Source: Bacteroidales bacterium (GTDB lineage Bacteria; Bacteroidota; Bacteroidia; Bacteroidales; UBA10428). Taken from it: DNA of 7,749 nucleotides. Positions 6,726 to 7,749 of this stretch are shown here, piece by piece. Both the position numbers and the translations under genes were made by a program. Below the pieces are notes generated by a model that was given only the letters and a program-made list of their open reading frames with translations, searched no databases and was not told where the DNA came from. Where the stretch lies: assembly GCA_016926235.1 (NCBI GenBank), contig JAFGOZ010000356.1, forward strand, positions 1-7,749, read 5' to 3'. How positions within the stretch are numbered: position 1 is the stretch's first letter; the number at the start of each line of letters is the position of its first letter.

Positions 6726-7496
6726 ATGAAAAGAATTATTTACACATTTGCGATTGTTATTCTTGCATTAACAACTTACGCTGGCGAACTTCAAAACAAG
6801 GCATCAGAACTAGCCCTACAATATCAGGCTGTTATGAATTTGAATTCTGCTCAAACTCAAAACGCAGAGGACTTGCTCCTAAGTTATTTTACAAATAAAC
6901 AAAATGGCATTCCAATTTCTGCTGCAACTCAAAATCAGGTAAATGGAATTATGAATGCTATTAAGTCGTCCTCTTCAGGAGCTTTAACGGCCACCACACC
7001 ATTGTTCAGCATTTCAGAAAGTCTTGATGTATCTGATCCTACCTATAACAGATTAACTGGAACAACCTTTAATCTTGGTTGTATTACTCAAGGTTCTTTA
7101 TCAGGAGTGGGAACTAATGTATACTATGATACCTATGAATTTACAGTGACTGATGCCGGTGATTTTGACATTGAGGTTACCAGCTTTCCCGAAGATTCAT
7201 ATCTGGCATTATACTGTTCTTTTGATCCTATGGTCCCACAAGATAACTGCATATATACCAATGATGATGGAGGCGATGGATTATTATCTCAATTTTCTGA
7301 TATTACTTTACCAACCGGAACTTATTATCTGGTTATGCATTCATTTGACAATGATGAAACCGGCAGTTACACAATTGAATTCAGAAGCGATAATGGGAAT
7401 GCGGTTCTGGGAACTGCCGTTCCTTTTAAATATTGGTGGGTTGTTGGATTATTTGTTCTTATAGGAATAGGAGTCATATTAAAGAAGTTTTTTTAA
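6726..7496 (+). CDS. Exported PPC-like domain protein with C-terminal WWV-TM-KFF tail
   Basis: The product has 256 residues, with a signal peptide (MKRIIYTF..., TTYA|G, cleavage near residue 19). Residues 20-90 are a polar, probably helical region that I do not recognise (Gln/Asn/Ala rich). Residues about 92-222 look like a bacterial pre-peptidase C-terminal (PPC)-like beta-sandwich: 'YYDTYEFTV', 'DIEVTSFPEDSYLALYC' (ending C164), 'DNCIYTNDDGGDG' (173-185), 'LPTGTYYLV' (195-203) and 'TGSYTIEF'. The acidic DDGGD loop could bind calcium. C119, C164 and C175 are present in the domain. PPC domains usually accompany secreted peptidases, but none is present here. The protein ends in VPFKYWWV (232-239), a hydrophobic helix, and KKFF, the same tail and the same length to the C-terminus as in the preceding gene. 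It is the last gene before the hairpin terminator and is probably co-transcribed across the 46-base gap. Its role is inferred to be surface or envelope binding. Confidence 0.8.
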   Translation: MKRIIYTFAIVILALTTYAGELQNKASELALQYQAVMNLNSAQTQNAEDLLLSYFTNKQNGIPISAATQNQVNGIMNAIKSSSSGALTATTPLFSISESLDVSDPTYNRLTGTTFNLGCITQGSLSGVGTNVYYDTYEFTVTDAGDFDIEVTSFPEDSYLALYCSFDPMVPQDNCIYTNDDGGDGLLSQFSDITLPTGTYYLVMHSFDNDETGSYTIEFRSDNGNAVLGTAVPFKYWWVVGLFVLIGIGVILKKFF

Positions 7497-7534
7497 AATT
7501 AAACATTATTTATTGCAAAAATAAAATCATGCTA

Positions 7535-7568
7535 CCCCTCGTTACGCTTAAGTTAAACGAGGGGTTTT
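7535..7568 (+). terminator. Hairpin terminator closing the cluster (possibly a REP-like palindrome)
   Basis: CCCCTCGTT (7535-7543) pairs perfectly with AACGAGGGG (7556-7564) around a 12-base loop and is followed by TTTT, the form of a rho-independent terminator. It lies 38 bases after the stop of the PPC-like gene. It is by far the most GC-rich stem in an AT-rich spacer. The minus-strand transposase fragment ends inside its loop (stop codon at 7548-7550), so the palindrome may instead be a repeat associated with that transposase family that also serves as a terminator. Confidence 0.7.
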
Positions 7569-7749
7569 CATTTTCAATTTGCCCATCATTTTGGAAATAA
7601 ACATTTTACGACGTTGTTTTCGGTATTGTTTTATTTCAATCACATTATCATCGTCAACGTTAGCAATACCATTATTGTAATTGTATTCCCCTAATTCAAT
7701 TATTAAATGAATATGGTTTGGCATTACCTGCCATTCATCCAGGATAATG
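7548..7749 (-). CDS. REP-associated / IS200-like (Y1) transposase, partial and apparently C-terminally truncated
   Basis: Reading the minus strand from the window edge gives 66 codons without interruption and then a stop. The fragment contains the hallmark 'EWQVMPNHIHLIIEL', in which HIH is the HUH metal-binding motif of Y1 single-strand transposases, followed by 'QYRKQRRKMFISKMMGKLKM'. This is the pattern of Bacteroidota REP-associated tyrosine transposases (RAYTs), which mobilise small palindromic repeats. In such proteins I would expect further sequence after the 'GKxKM' region, including the segment with the catalytic tyrosine. Here the frame instead ends 'KTPRLT' inside the CCCCTCGTT palindrome. 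The active-site half is therefore missing, which makes a decayed or truncated gene likely. The 5' part lies beyond the window, so it cannot be judged. Confidence 0.75.
   Translation of the reverse strand, partial: IILDEWQVMPNHIHLIIELGEYNYNNGIANVDDDNVIEIKQYRKQRRKMFISKMMGKLKMKTPRLT

Noticed and set aside
7153..7464. 103-codon frame inside the PPC-like gene
   Set aside because: It is a shadow of the true frame, which carries clear PPC-like motifs and the signal peptide.
1..7749. CRISPR array, tRNA or rRNA
   Set aside because: No regularly spaced direct repeats, no cloverleaf and no rRNA core sequences were seen on either strand.

Overview
The window looks like a Bacteroidota chromosome, probably a marine or sediment Bacteroidales/Marinilabiliales-type organism. 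This placement rests on four things: AT-rich genes and spacers without clear Shine-Dalgarno sites, a T9SS type A sorting domain, fibre-like surface proteins of the 'GIGTTSP...LEVNG' type, and a Bacteroidota-style IS200-like transposase remnant. Genus cannot be told from this sequence.

Layout. Positions 1-366 are the 3' end of an ABC-transporter substrate-binding protein (ABC_sub_bind type), visibly richer in G+C than what follows. A gene-free AT-rich spacer (367-760) separates it from five same-strand genes for exported proteins: two tandem fibre-like paralogues (761-2605 and 2725-4554), a multi-domain Ig-like protein with a T9SS C-terminal sorting domain (4701-5900), a choice-of-anchor-J (cleaved-adhesin-like) protein (5915-6679) and a PPC-like domain protein (6726-7496). 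The last two have unrelated ectodomains but end in nearly the same 25-residue tail: a VP..[FY]WWV motif, one hydrophobic helix, then [RK]KFF at the extreme C-terminus. A strong hairpin plus T-run (7535-7568) closes the cluster. On the minus strand, the end of a truncated REP-associated/IS200-like transposase runs into that hairpin.

How the genes may fit together (inference). All five central products carry signal peptides and look like extracellular adhesion or structural modules, so the locus reads as a cell-surface assembly or adhesion cluster. Three kinds of C-terminus occur side by side: none recognisable (the fibre pair), T9SS CTD (the Ig-like protein) and the shared WWV-TM-KFF tail (the last two). 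The shared tail is the most novel-looking signal here. It has the three-part design of CTERM sorting signals, but I do not recognise it as a named one. The fibre pair is also notable: anchor motifs fall at the same residue numbers in both proteins for at least 480 residues, yet neither ends in the S74 chaperone domain that many proteins of this style carry.
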